The notes beneath the pieces were generated by a model. The model did no database searches. It saw nothing but the letters and a program-made list of their open reading frames with translations, and had not been told where the DNA came from. From contig NZ_LR590481.1 in NCBI RefSeq assembly GCF_901482605.1, forward strand, positions 2,666,001 to 2,730,000: DNA of 64,000 bases. Direction: 5' to 3'. The translations under genes were made by a program, and so were the position numbers. Position 1 is the stretch's first letter; each line of letters starts with the position of its first letter. This DNA comes from Hathewaya histolytica (lineage in GTDB: Bacteria > Bacillota > Clostridia > Clostridiales > Clostridiaceae). This document shows, piece after piece, positions 56,659 through 63,855 of the stretch.

Positions 56659-57654
56659 TTAAGCTCCCATTTTATTTTTTCTAAGGCTATAGGGATCTAA
56701 CCCTCTGAAGTTAAATAACATTTCTAATAAACCTATACTAGCTAAGATCTGTTCATATCTTAAGAAGAGTATTATAATCAATAATATAAATGTAAATTTT
56801 TTAGTTTTTTTCATCTTCTCTACTAGAAAATATGTTGTTGCCGCCATTCCATTTAAGATTAGTATGAATTGCATTAAACTAATTGACCATATTCCAATAT
56901 ATTCACCTACGCCTATTTCTTTAGATTCTAATATAATCCCTATAGAAGCTATTCCAATTAGAAATGCACCAATTAAATTGGTTACATAAAATCTACGAAA
57001 ACCAACTCTTTTAATACCCTTTATACTAGAATTCTTAAGCATTCTTTGGATTATTAGATAGTTTATAGTAGTAAAACCAAAAACATAAACTATACTCATA
57101 ATAGGTATAGAAGAAATTATAGATTTTGCATCTATTATATCTTTTAAATCAGATAAATTATTTAGCTTAGTAGAATCTATACCTAGGCTTTTATAAGCTA
57201 ACATAGCTTCATCAATTCTTTGTCTAAATATATTTATTATAGAATCTATATATGATTTAATCATAATGTCCCTAGATTTAATATAAATAATAAAATTAAC
57301 TATTATACATATCATAGATACAACTGTAACTAATTTAACTGTATTTATACTACTTTTTTCTTTATTTATACAATATCCTAATATGACCCCAATAACTCCC
57401 GTTAATAGTATTGATGAAACTACATTAAGAGGACCATATAAAATATAATTTAGTATACTTGCAAAAAATAAAAAATAGCATGAGTTTTTTAATCCAAATT
57501 TAATGTAGAATAATGCAATTGGTATAGGTAATATTAATATTCCAGAGAAGCTTACCTCTTTTCCTCCACCAGATATAACCATAACTAAGAGAGCTAAGAA
57601 TAAAATCAAAAATGTCTCTATGCTGCCACCATTACGCCATAACTTTTTAACCAT
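56659..57654 (-). CDS. yybS: DUF2232 (YybS-like) membrane protein
   Basis: This polytopic protein of 331 residues has seven to eight hydrophobic segments (TFLILFLALLVMVISGG, ILILPIPIALFYI, and a C-terminal SLMQFILILNGMAATTYFLVEKMKK). It matches DUF2232, usually found just upstream of gdpP. The function is unsettled; a substrate-translocating role is possible. I chose the ATG at 57654 because GGAGGA lies five bases before it, though a frame is open to 57666. It overlaps the MazG-like gene by eight bases. Confidence 0.88.
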   Translation of the reverse strand: MVKKLWRNGGSIETFLILFLALLVMVISGGGKEVSFSGILILPIPIALFYIKFGLKNSCYFLFFASILNYILYGPLNVVSSILLTGVIGVILGYCINKEKSSINTVKLVTVVSMICIIVNFIIYIKSRDIMIKSYIDSIINIFRQRIDEAMLAYKSLGIDSTKLNNLSDLKDIIDAKSIISSIPIMSIVYVFGFTTINYLIIQRMLKNSSIKGIKRVGFRRFYVTNLIGAFLIGIASIGIILESKEIGVGEYIGIWSISLMQFILILNGMAATTYFLVEKMKKTKKFTFILLIIILFLRYEQILASIGLLEMLFNFRGLDPYSLRKNKMGA

Positions 57655-57982
57655 TTTTTCCTCCATATTCTCTTTCTTTTAAATGAGTATATAATTTACT
57701 TAAATCTTTATTATCCTTCTCAACCTCGTCTCCCTCTATTATTCCTTCTTTTAACTTTTTCTTCATACATTCATCTACTGATAGATGAGAGTACCCTAAT
57801 CTATTTGCTAATATATATAATATTATTATTGCCCCAGATATACAATTTAATATGGCATCTTGTGCTACATTGCTTCCTTTACATAAAACCTTAAATAAAT
57901 CCCCTATAATGCATACTAATTCTGCTTTTAACTTTTCTATAATATTTATATTAGCCATTATATTAAAATCTTCTTTCCTCAT
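57647..57982 (-). CDS. MazG-like family protein
   Basis: This protein of 111 residues is helical, with INIIEKLKAELVCIIGDLFKVLCKGSNVAQDAILNCISGAIIILYILANRLGY, matching the short MazG-like family (PF12643) of clostridia. It lacks the usual ExxE metal motif of active MazG, so nucleotide pyrophosphatase activity is doubtful. The ATG at 57982 has AGGGG at good spacing; another ATG at 57991 overlaps that site. It leads the group yybS-gdpP-rplI-lonC-dnaB. Confidence 0.78.
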   Translation of the reverse strand: MRKEDFNIMANINIIEKLKAELVCIIGDLFKVLCKGSNVAQDAILNCISGAIIILYILANRLGYSHLSVDECMKKKLKEGIIEGDEVEKDNKDLSKLYTHLKEREYGGKNG

Positions 57983-58093
57983 CTTTCTCATCCCCTCTCC
58001 CCAAAGATAAAGCTATATTAATTATAAACTTAATTTAACTCTCTACATATATTTTATTGATTTTTCTCTAGATATGCAAGACGTGTTTGAATA

Positions 58094-58139
58094 ATATTCC
58101 AATTAATTAATATTTAAAATATTAACTAATTGGAATATA
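58094..58139. repeat. Long AT-rich inverted repeat downstream of rpsR
   Basis: The stretch from 58094 to 58139 is almost perfectly palindromic (arms of about 22 bases, one mismatch, ATTCCAATTA at the ends). It lies between the rpsR terminator and the MazG-like gene. Purpose unclear. Confidence 0.6.
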
Positions 58140-58146
58140 TAAATAA

Positions 58147-58170
58147 AGCAGCACCTTTAAAGGTACTGCT
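58147..58170 (-). terminator. Terminator after rpsR
   Basis: AGCAGTACCTTT pairs with AAAGGTGCTGCT (one mismatch), followed by TTATTTATAT on the minus strand. Confidence 0.75.
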
Positions 58171-58183
58171 ATATGTTATAATT

Positions 58184-58423
58184 TTATTCCATTGTGAATG
58201 GTAATAAAGCAATATTTCTTGATTTCTTTATTGCTAAAGTTAACATTCTTTGATGTTTTGCACAGTTTCCAGAAATTCTTCTTGGAAGAATCTTTCCTCT
58301 TTCTGTTATGTACTTCTTAAGTACGTTTATGTCTTTGTAATCTATATATTGAGCTTTATCTACACAGAAAGCACAAACTTTTCTCTTTTTTCTTCTCGCA
58401 CCTTGTCTTCTTTGTCCAACCAT
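58184..58423 (-). CDS. rpsR: Ribosomal protein bS18
   Basis: This 79-residue, very basic protein has the core [45 protein letters not shown]. The cysteines in [10 protein letters not shown] and GNCAKH suggest the zinc-binding (C+) form. AAGGAGGG precedes the ATG. It is the last gene of rpsF-ssb-rpsR and forms a heterodimer with bS6 on 16S rRNA. Confidence 0.97.
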   Translation of the reverse strand: MVGQRRQGARRKKRKVCAFCVDKAQYIDYKDINVLKKYITERGKILPRRISGNCAKHQRMLTLAIKKSRNIALLPFTME

Positions 58424-58448
58424 TTTCTACCCTCCTTAATTAACCATC

Positions 58449-58919
58449 TTAAAATGGTATATCCTCGTCATCGATCGGGGTAACATCATTTCCGTAATCA
58501 GGTTCGTTAGAATTTCCAAAACCTGAATTATTAAAGCTATTTGAGTTTTCATAGCCTTTATTGTTATTTTGGAAATCATAAGATCTATCACTGTCAGCTG
58601 ATTGTTTATTTCCTAAAAACTCGACTTCTTCAGCAATTACTTCGGTAACATATCTTCTAGTTCCGTCTTTTGCTTCATAACTTCTTGTTTCTATTCTTCC
58701 GCTAATACCAATCATTCTACCTTTACTCATGTAATTAGCAGTTACTTCAGCCATTCTACCCCAAACAACTACAGGAATAAAATCTGCATCAGGTTGACCT
58801 TCTTTTTTAAACCTTCTATTTACCGCTATTGTAAAGGTGGTAACGGCCGTGCCGGTTCCAGGAGTAAACTTTAATTCAGGATCCTTAGTAAGTCTTCCGA
58901 CCAAAGTCACTTTATTCAT
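58449..58919 (-). CDS. ssb: Single-stranded DNA-binding protein
   Basis: The 156-residue SSB has an OB-fold (MNKVTLVGRLTKDPELKFTPGTGTAVTTFTIAVNRR) and a Gly/Asn-rich linker. The acidic tip is DDEDIPF, which binds partner proteins. It lies between rpsF and rpsR, as in most Firmicutes. Assignment is firm. Confidence 0.97.
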   Translation of the reverse strand: MNKVTLVGRLTKDPELKFTPGTGTAVTTFTIAVNRRFKKEGQPDADFIPVVVWGRMAEVTANYMSKGRMIGISGRIETRSYEAKDGTRRYVTEVIAEEVEFLGNKQSADSDRSYDFQNNNKGYENSNSFNNSGFGNSNEPDYGNDVTPIDDEDIPF

Positions 58920-58950
58920 CTAAAACACCACCTAATTATTCATATTCCTA

Positions 58951-59238
58951 TTAATTTTCTTTTTTAACTATCATATCTCTGATAACATTGTCAGAAATCT
59001 TTAAGTTTCTTGTTAACTCTTTTGGTAATTCTGGGTTTGATTTAAAATTAACTAAAACATAATGCCCTTCAGTTACCTTTTCGATTGGATAAGCTAACTT
59101 TCTCTTACCCCATAAGTCAACGTTTTCGATTTCTCCACCATTAGTTTCAATTATACCTTTGAATTTTTCTACGTTAGCTTTAACAGCTTCTTCGTCTAAT
59201 GATGGCTTTAATATGAACATTAATTCATATGCTCTCAT
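58951..59238 (-). CDS. rpsF: Ribosomal protein bS6
   Basis: This 95-residue protein starts MRAYELMFILKPSLDEEAVKANVEKFK and contains ENVDLWGKRKLAYPIEKVTEGHYVLVNF, both family signatures. I chose the ATG at 59238, after GGAGGTGAAAGTA; a GTG at 59247 overlaps the ribosome site. It leads the rpsF-ssb-rpsR operon. The leader may contain an S6:S18-binding element. Confidence 0.97.
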   Translation of the reverse strand: MRAYELMFILKPSLDEEAVKANVEKFKGIIETNGGEIENVDLWGKRKLAYPIEKVTEGHYVLVNFKSNPELPKELTRNLKISDNVIRDMIVKKEN

Positions 59239-59247
59239 TACTTTCAC

Positions 59248-59291
59248 CTCCTCCCTTCGGACTAACGGCTGTATTATAAATAATTACAGCA
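59248..59291 (-). promoter_or_regulatory. Candidate S6:S18-binding leader element
   Basis: On the minus strand GCTGTA...TACAGC forms a hairpin (59268-59273 with 59285-59290), followed by CCG and TAGTCCGAAGGGAGG. A CCG next to a stem upstream of rpsF is a feature of the S6:S18 autoregulatory leader. The assignment is by resemblance only. Confidence 0.4.
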
Positions 59292-59308
59292 GGGAAATCC
59301 ATCTATTT

Positions 59309-59337
59309 ATTCTAACATTGAATTATCTAAAAATCAA
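59309..59337 (-). promoter_or_regulatory. rpsF-ssb-rpsR promoter
   Basis: TTGATT (59332-59337) and TAGAAT (59309-59314) with a 17-base spacer on the minus strand. Correctly placed for the ribosomal operon. Confidence 0.7.
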
Positions 59338-59344
59338 GATAATT

Positions 59345-59530
59345 TTACTTATCCCCTATTACTTTTTTTACCTTTTTATCAAATTCACTTCTAGAAAGCA
59401 TTATTATTCTCTTACATTCTGTGCATTTAATTTTTATATCAGCACCAACTCTTATGACTTCCCATAAATCCGTGCCACAAGGATGGGTTTTTTTAGTTTT
59501 AACTATATCGCCTACTTTAACATCTTTCAC
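59345..59530 (-). CDS. DUF951 family protein
   Basis: This 61-residue protein has MKDVKVGDIVKTKKTHPCGTDLWEVIRVGADIKIKCTEC, with three cysteines including CTEC, and SRSEFDKKVKKV. It matches DUF951, small proteins common in Firmicutes, often close to rpsF. It may bind a metal through its cysteines (inference). Function unknown. AGAGGTGAT precedes the ATG. Confidence 0.9.
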   Translation of the reverse strand: MKDVKVGDIVKTKKTHPCGTDLWEVIRVGADIKIKCTECKRIIMLSRSEFDKKVKKVIGDK

Positions 59531-59715
59531 TGTATCACCTCTTTTATATTAATAAACTACTAAAATCACATGAATTGTAGTTTCTTTTGCTATCCCTATA
59601 AAAAAGACTCCTTTTAGATTATACACTATTTAAAAGAAGTTTATAATATAAAAACTGCCTATCTACATAATACTTATTTAAGATAAACAGTTTTTAATAT
59701 GTTAATTTAAAAATC

Positions 59716-59955
59716 TTATAGTTTTTTATATTCTGTTCCATTTTCCTCGTATATAGAATCATATTCAATCTCTCCATTTAAAGATTGAAATTTTTCTAAA
59801 TACTGTTCAGAGAACTTTAAACTAATACCACAACTCTTAGTTATAAAGGTTGGTGTAGGTATTACCATGAGCTTTATACCATTATTCTTAGCTACTGATT
59901 CTCCTTTTATAGCTGTATGAGTATTTTTAAAAGTAACTACATATCTTTTTTCCAT
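59716..59955 (-). CDS. DUF3343 family protein
   Basis: The 79-residue protein begins MEKRYVVTFKNTHTAIKGESVAKNNGIKLMVIPTPTFITKSCGISLKF, the DUF3343 pattern, with one conserved-looking cysteine in SCGIS. In many genomes it neighbours YedF and a class V aminotransferase, as here. This hints at sulfur or selenium transfer, but no function is proven. It starts 14 bases after the yedF stop. Confidence 0.88.
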   Translation of the reverse strand: MEKRYVVTFKNTHTAIKGESVAKNNGIKLMVIPTPTFITKSCGISLKFSEQYLEKFQSLNGEIEYDSIYEENGTEYKKL

Positions 59956-59969
59956 CGTAAACCACCTAT

Positions 59970-60551
59970 TTAAATATTTATAACTTTATCTGAAGTATTC
60001 ATTGTCTCTACAATTGAATACATATTACTTATTTCTCCTACTAATAACTTTTCTTTTAATTTATAGAAATCGAGACAAGCACCACAAACTTGAATCTTAG
60101 TTCCTCTTTCTTTTAATTTAGCTAGACTTTCTAAAACCTCTGAATCCTCTACAGTAAGTTTAACTCCTCCATTGAAAAATAACATATCTGTTGGAATTAC
60201 AGATGCTTCTGATAGTGCAAACATGTAACTCTTTATTAAAGTTCTTCCTAAAGTGTCATCTCCATCCCCTAACTTTTCTTGACCTACAACTATTGTAAAT
60301 TTTTTATTTTCTTCTTCTAACTCACAAGAACAATCTTCTGACTTAGATATCTCTACATAGAATAATCCATCCTTTTCTTCAGCTTTTCCATGAAAATTAT
60401 TTGATGATGCATATTTAATTAAATTATTCTTTGCAACTTCATTATCTACTACGACTACAACTTCACCTGACTCAATAGAATCAAAATACTTCTTAGTATT
60501 AACAACTGGTGTTGGACAGTTTAATCCTCTACAATCTATTTCTTTTTTCAT
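59970..60551 (-). CDS. yedF: Sulfurtransferase-like selenium metabolism protein YedF
   Basis: The 193-residue protein has an N-terminal TusA/SirA-like domain, with the active-site Cys in DCRGLNCPTPVVNTKKYF. The C-terminal DsrE-like domain has MFALSEASVIPTDMLFFNGGVKL and VCGACLDFY. This fusion is the YedF type often found with selenium-using systems. selD and the other sel genes are not in the window. Its leader contains a hairpin reaching into the ribosome site (60559-60588). Transcribed with DUF3343. Confidence 0.92.
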   Translation of the reverse strand: MKKEIDCRGLNCPTPVVNTKKYFDSIESGEVVVVVDNEVAKNNLIKYASSNNFHGKAEEKDGLFYVEISKSEDCSCELEEENKKFTIVVGQEKLGDGDDTLGRTLIKSYMFALSEASVIPTDMLFFNGGVKLTVEDSEVLESLAKLKERGTKIQVCGACLDFYKLKEKLLVGEISNMYSIVETMNTSDKVINI

Positions 60552-60558
60552 ATCTCTC

Positions 60559-60588
60559 CTATTTCCAAAATAAAGTTTTTGGAAATAG
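60559..60588 (-). promoter_or_regulatory. Hairpin abutting the yedF ribosome site
   Basis: CTATTTCCAAAA pairs perfectly with TTTTGGAAATAG around a six-base loop. The 3' arm includes the first two bases of AGGAG (60556-60560). Could modulate translation. Confidence 0.5.
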
Positions 60589-60812
60589 ACTTCACCCCTT
60601 TCACTTTATAATTTATAATAATAGTTGTGTAAATTTTATTTATATTTAAAATCGTAATTATTTATATCAATTATTATAAATCCCTATAGTTATTATATCA
60701 AAATAAATATATATGATGTAGTAATTTAATTAATAATTACGCTCTTGTTATTAATTTATATAGAGATGTTAATTTATTATTTGTTACAAAATATAATAAG
60801 GATGTGAATTAA

Positions 60813-61967
60813 ATGAAACTATACTTAGATAATGCCGCTACTACCTTTCCAAAACCCCCAGAAGTTATAGCTGCGGTTACAAATTATATGTCATTTTTAG
60901 GTGCAAATCCTGGACGAGGAAGTTCAGAATCCTCTTTTAAAAGTGGTCAATTAGTTTTTCAATGTAGGGAAGAACTTATGAACTTCTTTAAATTCAATAA
61001 GCAAGAAAATGTTATATTTACGCAGAATATAACATCTTCTTTAAATATTTTAATTAAAGGTTTTGTACAAAATGGAGATCATGTAATAACATCTTCTATG
61101 GACCATAATGCAACTCTACGTCCACTTTACACTCTAAAAAATAATGGTACAATTGACCTTACTGTAGTTAAATGTTCTAGAGAGGGTCTTTTAAATATAG
61201 ACGACTTTAAAAATGCTATAACTCCAAAAACTAGATTAGTCGTACTCTCCCACTCTTCTAATATTGTGGGGACTATTCAACCTCTACAAGAAATTGGGGC
61301 TTTATGCAAAGAAAAAAATATCTACTTCATAATAGACTGTGCTCAAACTGCAGGAGTTTTACCTTTAGATTTTAATACTTTAAATTGTAATGCATTGGCT
61401 TTTACTGGTCATAAGGGTTTATTAGGTCCTCAAGGAATTGGTGGTTTCTTAATTGATGATAAACTTAATAATGAAATTCACACTATAATTGAAGGGGGAA
61501 CTGGTAGCCTTTCTTCTAGTATCAATCAACCGAACTTTCTTCCTGATAAATTCGAAAGCGGTACCCTTAATACTCCTGGTATAGCTGGTCTTTTGGCAGG
61601 CTTAAAATTTATTAATAAAGAAGGGATTTCTACTATAAAAGATCATGAGGAAGAACTTACTCGTCAATTTATGGAGTCTATGTATAACATGGATAACATA
61701 ACTATGTATGGCGTTAAAAATCCTTCATTAAGAACTTCAGCTATATCCATTAATTCCTCTAAAATAGATAACTCCGAACTTGGATTTTATTTAGATAATG
61801 AATTTGGGATAAGTACAAGAACAGGACTTCATTGTGCCCCTTTAGCACATGAAACTATTGGCTCATATCCCCATGGAACTATCAGGTTTAGTTTTGGATA
61901 TTTTAATGATTTAAAAGATGTAAAATATACTATAGATAGTATACATAAAATAATTACTAGATTTTAA
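60813..61967 (+). CDS. Class V aminotransferase, cysteine desulfurase family
   Basis: The 384-residue PLP enzyme begins LYLDNAATTFPKPPEVI. It has SHSSNIVGTIQPLQEI, IDCAQTAGVLPLD, the PLP lysine in AFTGHKGLLGPQG and a cysteine near the C-terminus in GISTRTGLHCAPLAH. It fits the CsdB/SufS-like group that takes sulfur or selenium from cysteine or selenocysteine. Position next to yedF/DUF3343 supports a role in sulfur or selenium transfer. AAGGATG upstream. Followed by yyaC. Confidence 0.9.
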   Translation: MKLYLDNAATTFPKPPEVIAAVTNYMSFLGANPGRGSSESSFKSGQLVFQCREELMNFFKFNKQENVIFTQNITSSLNILIKGFVQNGDHVITSSMDHNATLRPLYTLKNNGTIDLTVVKCSREGLLNIDDFKNAITPKTRLVVLSHSSNIVGTIQPLQEIGALCKEKNIYFIIDCAQTAGVLPLDFNTLNCNALAFTGHKGLLGPQGIGGFLIDDKLNNEIHTIIEGGTGSLSSSINQPNFLPDKFESGTLNTPGIAGLLAGLKFINKEGISTIKDHEEELTRQFMESMYNMDNITMYGVKNPSLRTSAISINSSKIDNSELGFYLDNEFGISTRTGLHCAPLAHETIGSYPHGTIRFSFGYFNDLKDVKYTIDSIHKIITRF

Positions 61968-61978
61968 TAATTAATGTA

Positions 61979-62021
61979 TAATACCTCCTGTTTTGTCAAT
62001 AATAACTTATAGGAGGTATTA
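61979..62021 (+). promoter_or_regulatory. Hairpin sequestering the yyaC ribosome site
   Basis: TAATACCTCCT (61979-61989) pairs perfectly with AGGAGGTATTA (62011-62021), which is the yyaC ribosome site. TATAAT lies at 61977-61982. A transcript starting near 61989 would lack the blocking arm, whereas read-through RNA from the upstream gene would contain it. Confidence 0.6.
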
Positions 62022-62027
62022 ATATTT

Positions 62028-62600
62028 ATGAGCAAAGTAATTATTCATTCTAAGGATACAAATTGTATTTATACGTTAAGAGACGAATTATGTTCTCACA
62101 TCACTCCGATTTTAAAACAAAACCGTCCCATAGTCATTATATGCATTGGTACAGATCGTTCTACAGGAGATAGCCTTGGCCCTCTTGTAGGGGAAAAGCT
62201 TAGGTTCTTATCAAGAAAAAACATATATATTTTTGGTAATCTTGAAAATCCAATTCATGCAAAAAATATTGAACAAACTCTAGAAGAAATTAATTCTAAT
62301 TTTAAAGACCCTTATATTATTGCTATAGATGCTTGCCTTGGTAGGTTAGACAATGTGGGGAGTATAATTGTTGAAGACAAGCCTATATCTCCTGGTGCTG
62401 CTTTAAATAAAAATTTGCCTAAGGTTGGTAATCTTAGTGTTACTGGTATCGTTAATATATCCGGTGCGTTTGAATTTATGGTGTTGCAAAATACACGATT
62501 ATTTACAGTAGTAAGACTTTCAGAAAAAATATCATCTGGTATATATCATTCAATAATAAAAACAGTTGGTGGTAAAAATGCATCTATAATAAACCTGTAA
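62028..62600 (+). CDS. yyaC: Spore protease YyaC family protein
   Basis: This 190-residue protein has CIGTDRSTGDSLGPLVGEKL, AIDACLGRLDNVG and GAALNKNLPKVGNLSVTGIVN, the YyaC (DUF1256) pattern related to GPR-like peptidases. YyaC is found in endospore formers and usually lies next to parB-region genes. It ends just before the palindrome with parS. AGGAGG is 11 bases from the ATG but lies in a hairpin. Confidence 0.93.
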   Translation: MSKVIIHSKDTNCIYTLRDELCSHITPILKQNRPIVIICIGTDRSTGDSLGPLVGEKLRFLSRKNIYIFGNLENPIHAKNIEQTLEEINSNFKDPYIIAIDACLGRLDNVGSIIVEDKPISPGAALNKNLPKVGNLSVTGIVNISGAFEFMVLQNTRLFTVVRLSEKISSGIYHSIIKTVGGKNASIINL

Positions 62601-62626
62601 ACTTTCAGTTAAATAATATTAAAAAC

Positions 62627-62676
62627 AGAAGCAGACATAAATATGTTTCACGTGAAACATATTTATGTCTGCTTCT
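62627..62676. terminator. Fifty-base perfect palindrome with parS at its centre
   Basis: Perfect 25-base arms meet at 62651/62652 with no loop. On the minus strand the hairpin is followed by CTGTTTTTAATATT, so it can end the UPF0180 transcript. It lies between convergent yyaC and UPF0180 genes. The central 16 bases are the parS consensus. Confidence 0.75.
62644..62659. promoter_or_regulatory. parS: parS, ParB-binding centromere site
   Basis: TGTTTCACGTGAAACA matches the bacterial parS consensus exactly. In Firmicutes parS sites cluster near oriC and load ParB/Spo0J and condensin. parB itself must lie outside the window, probably to the right. Confidence 0.95.
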
Positions 62677-62699
62677 ACTCCATATGATATATAATTCTT

Positions 62700-62957
62700 C
62701 TAAAATATTTGGCTATAATATTTTGTAGTAAGTATATTTTCTATATCCTCTATGCTTTTACTTCTCCCATCAATTATTATAGTTCCCTCTTTTTTTATAT
62801 TATTATCTAATTTTACTATATTAGCTAAACTACTGTTTTTTAAGTCGCATATTATTGCATCACATGGTTCACTTACATTTTCATCTATAACAACATATCC
62901 TTTATTATATAATCCATTTCTCAATTCTTTTAATTCGTTCCATACACATATTTTCAA
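62700..62957 (-). CDS. UPF0180 (YkuS-like) protein
   Basis: The 85-residue protein has ELKELRNGLYNKGYVVIDENVSEPCDAIICDL and a final GTIIIDGRSKSIEDIENIL, the UPF0180 pattern of a small alpha/beta protein. I chose TTG at 62957, six bases after AGGAGGTG; a GTG at 62966 overlaps the ribosome site. Function unknown. Its terminator is the parS palindrome. Confidence 0.8.
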   Translation of the reverse strand: MKICVWNELKELRNGLYNKGYVVIDENVSEPCDAIICDLKNSSLANIVKLDNNIKKEGTIIIDGRSKSIEDIENILTTKYYSQIF

Positions 62958-63070
62958 ATAACCCACCTCCTATTTTATATTATTTCCATGATAAACATTT
63001 TTATACCAATAACTTGAAAAATATTGTTAGTTCACTATGTTTTCACAATGTTTGAATAAAATAGTCAGGA

Positions 63071-63089
63071 CCACCCGTAAAACGGGTGG
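63071..63089. repeat. Right-end hairpin of the IS element
   Basis: CCACCCGT-AAA-ACGGGTGG. Probably the TnpA recognition hairpin at the end downstream of tnpA. Confidence 0.65.
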
Positions 63090-63188
63090 CTTGCTTTAGC
63101 CCTATAAGGGCATATTACTGGCTGTGCTACTTGCACATTGAACGGTTGCCAACCGCAAAATTTTTACAGGCTACCCCTAAAAGGGGTA

Positions 63189-63662
63189 TTATTTTTTGCC
63201 TTGTTTTACTGGCTTACCCGTAAACGGTTCTATATATTCTTTTAAACTCATCTGTTCATATGCTATATCTTCTTGTATCTGATTCTTTATATATTCCTCT
63301 ATAACTTTTTTATTTCTACCAACTGCATCAACATAATAACCCTTACACCAAAATTGTCTATTTCCATATTTATATTTTAAATTTGCATGTCTATCAAATA
63401 TCATCAACGAACTTTTTCCTTTTAGATATCCCATAAATTGAGATACACTTAGTTTTGGTGGTATACTTACAAGCATATGTATGTGATCTTTGCACGCATT
63501 TGCTTCAATTATTTCTACTCCTTTATGTTCACATAGCTTTCTTAATATTTGTCCTATATCTGCTTTTATCTTCCCATATATTACTTGTCTCCTATACTTA
63601 GGTGCGAAAACTATATGATATTTACAATTCCACTTGCTATGTGCTAAACTACTATTATCCAT
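63189..63662 (-). CDS. tnpA: IS200/IS605 family transposase TnpA
   Basis: The 157-residue HUH transposase has YHIVFAPKYRRQVIYGK, the metal-binding HIH in CKDHIHMLVSIPP and the catalytic tyrosine in the GYYVDAVGRNKKVIEEYIKNQ helix. It cuts single-stranded DNA at hairpin-marked ends (established for the family). The frame is intact, so the element may be active. GGAGG precedes the ATG, and a TATCCA-TAT-TGGATA hairpin (63656-63670) covers the start codon, which may restrain translation. Confidence 0.95.
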   Translation of the reverse strand: MDNSSLAHSKWNCKYHIVFAPKYRRQVIYGKIKADIGQILRKLCEHKGVEIIEANACKDHIHMLVSIPPKLSVSQFMGYLKGKSSLMIFDRHANLKYKYGNRQFWCKGYYVDAVGRNKKVIEEYIKNQIQEDIAYEQMSLKEYIEPFTGKPVKQGKK

Positions 63663-63764
63663 ATTGGATATACCTCCTTTGTTTAATTATTGTGGTCGGC
63701 AAACCTACTTTCATTTTACATTGGAGGTTTTATTTTTTCTACTCATAGCTAAAAGCTTTTTAGA

Positions 63765-63785
63765 ACCACAGGTATAACCTGTGGT
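63765..63785. repeat. Left-end hairpin of the IS element
   Basis: ACCACAGGT-ATA-ACCTGTGGT, perfect nine-base arms, about 100 bases upstream of tnpA. Probably the TnpA recognition hairpin at the upstream end. Confidence 0.65.
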
Positions 63786-63804
63786 ATTCATAATACAAAA
63801 AAAT

Positions 63805-63831
63805 AACACCTTAAATTAAATTTAAAGTGTT
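63805..63831 (-). terminator. Terminator after the right-edge gene
   Basis: AACACTTTAAATT pairs with AATTTAAGGTGTT apart from one mismatch, followed by ATTTTTTTG on the minus strand. Confidence 0.7.
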
Positions 63832-63855
63832 ACTAAATAACCTTACCCTACTATA

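Larger units (their letters stand above)
63061..63790 (-). mobile_element. IS200/IS605-type insertion sequence with tnpA only
   Basis: The element has one transposase gene and subterminal hairpins: CCACCCGT-AAA-ACGGGTGG (63071-63089) on the downstream side and ACCACAGGT-ATA-ACCTGTGG(T) (63765-63785) upstream. No terminal inverted repeats or target duplication are expected for this family. Exact ends are not resolved; coordinates are approximate. No tnpB is present. Confidence 0.85.
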
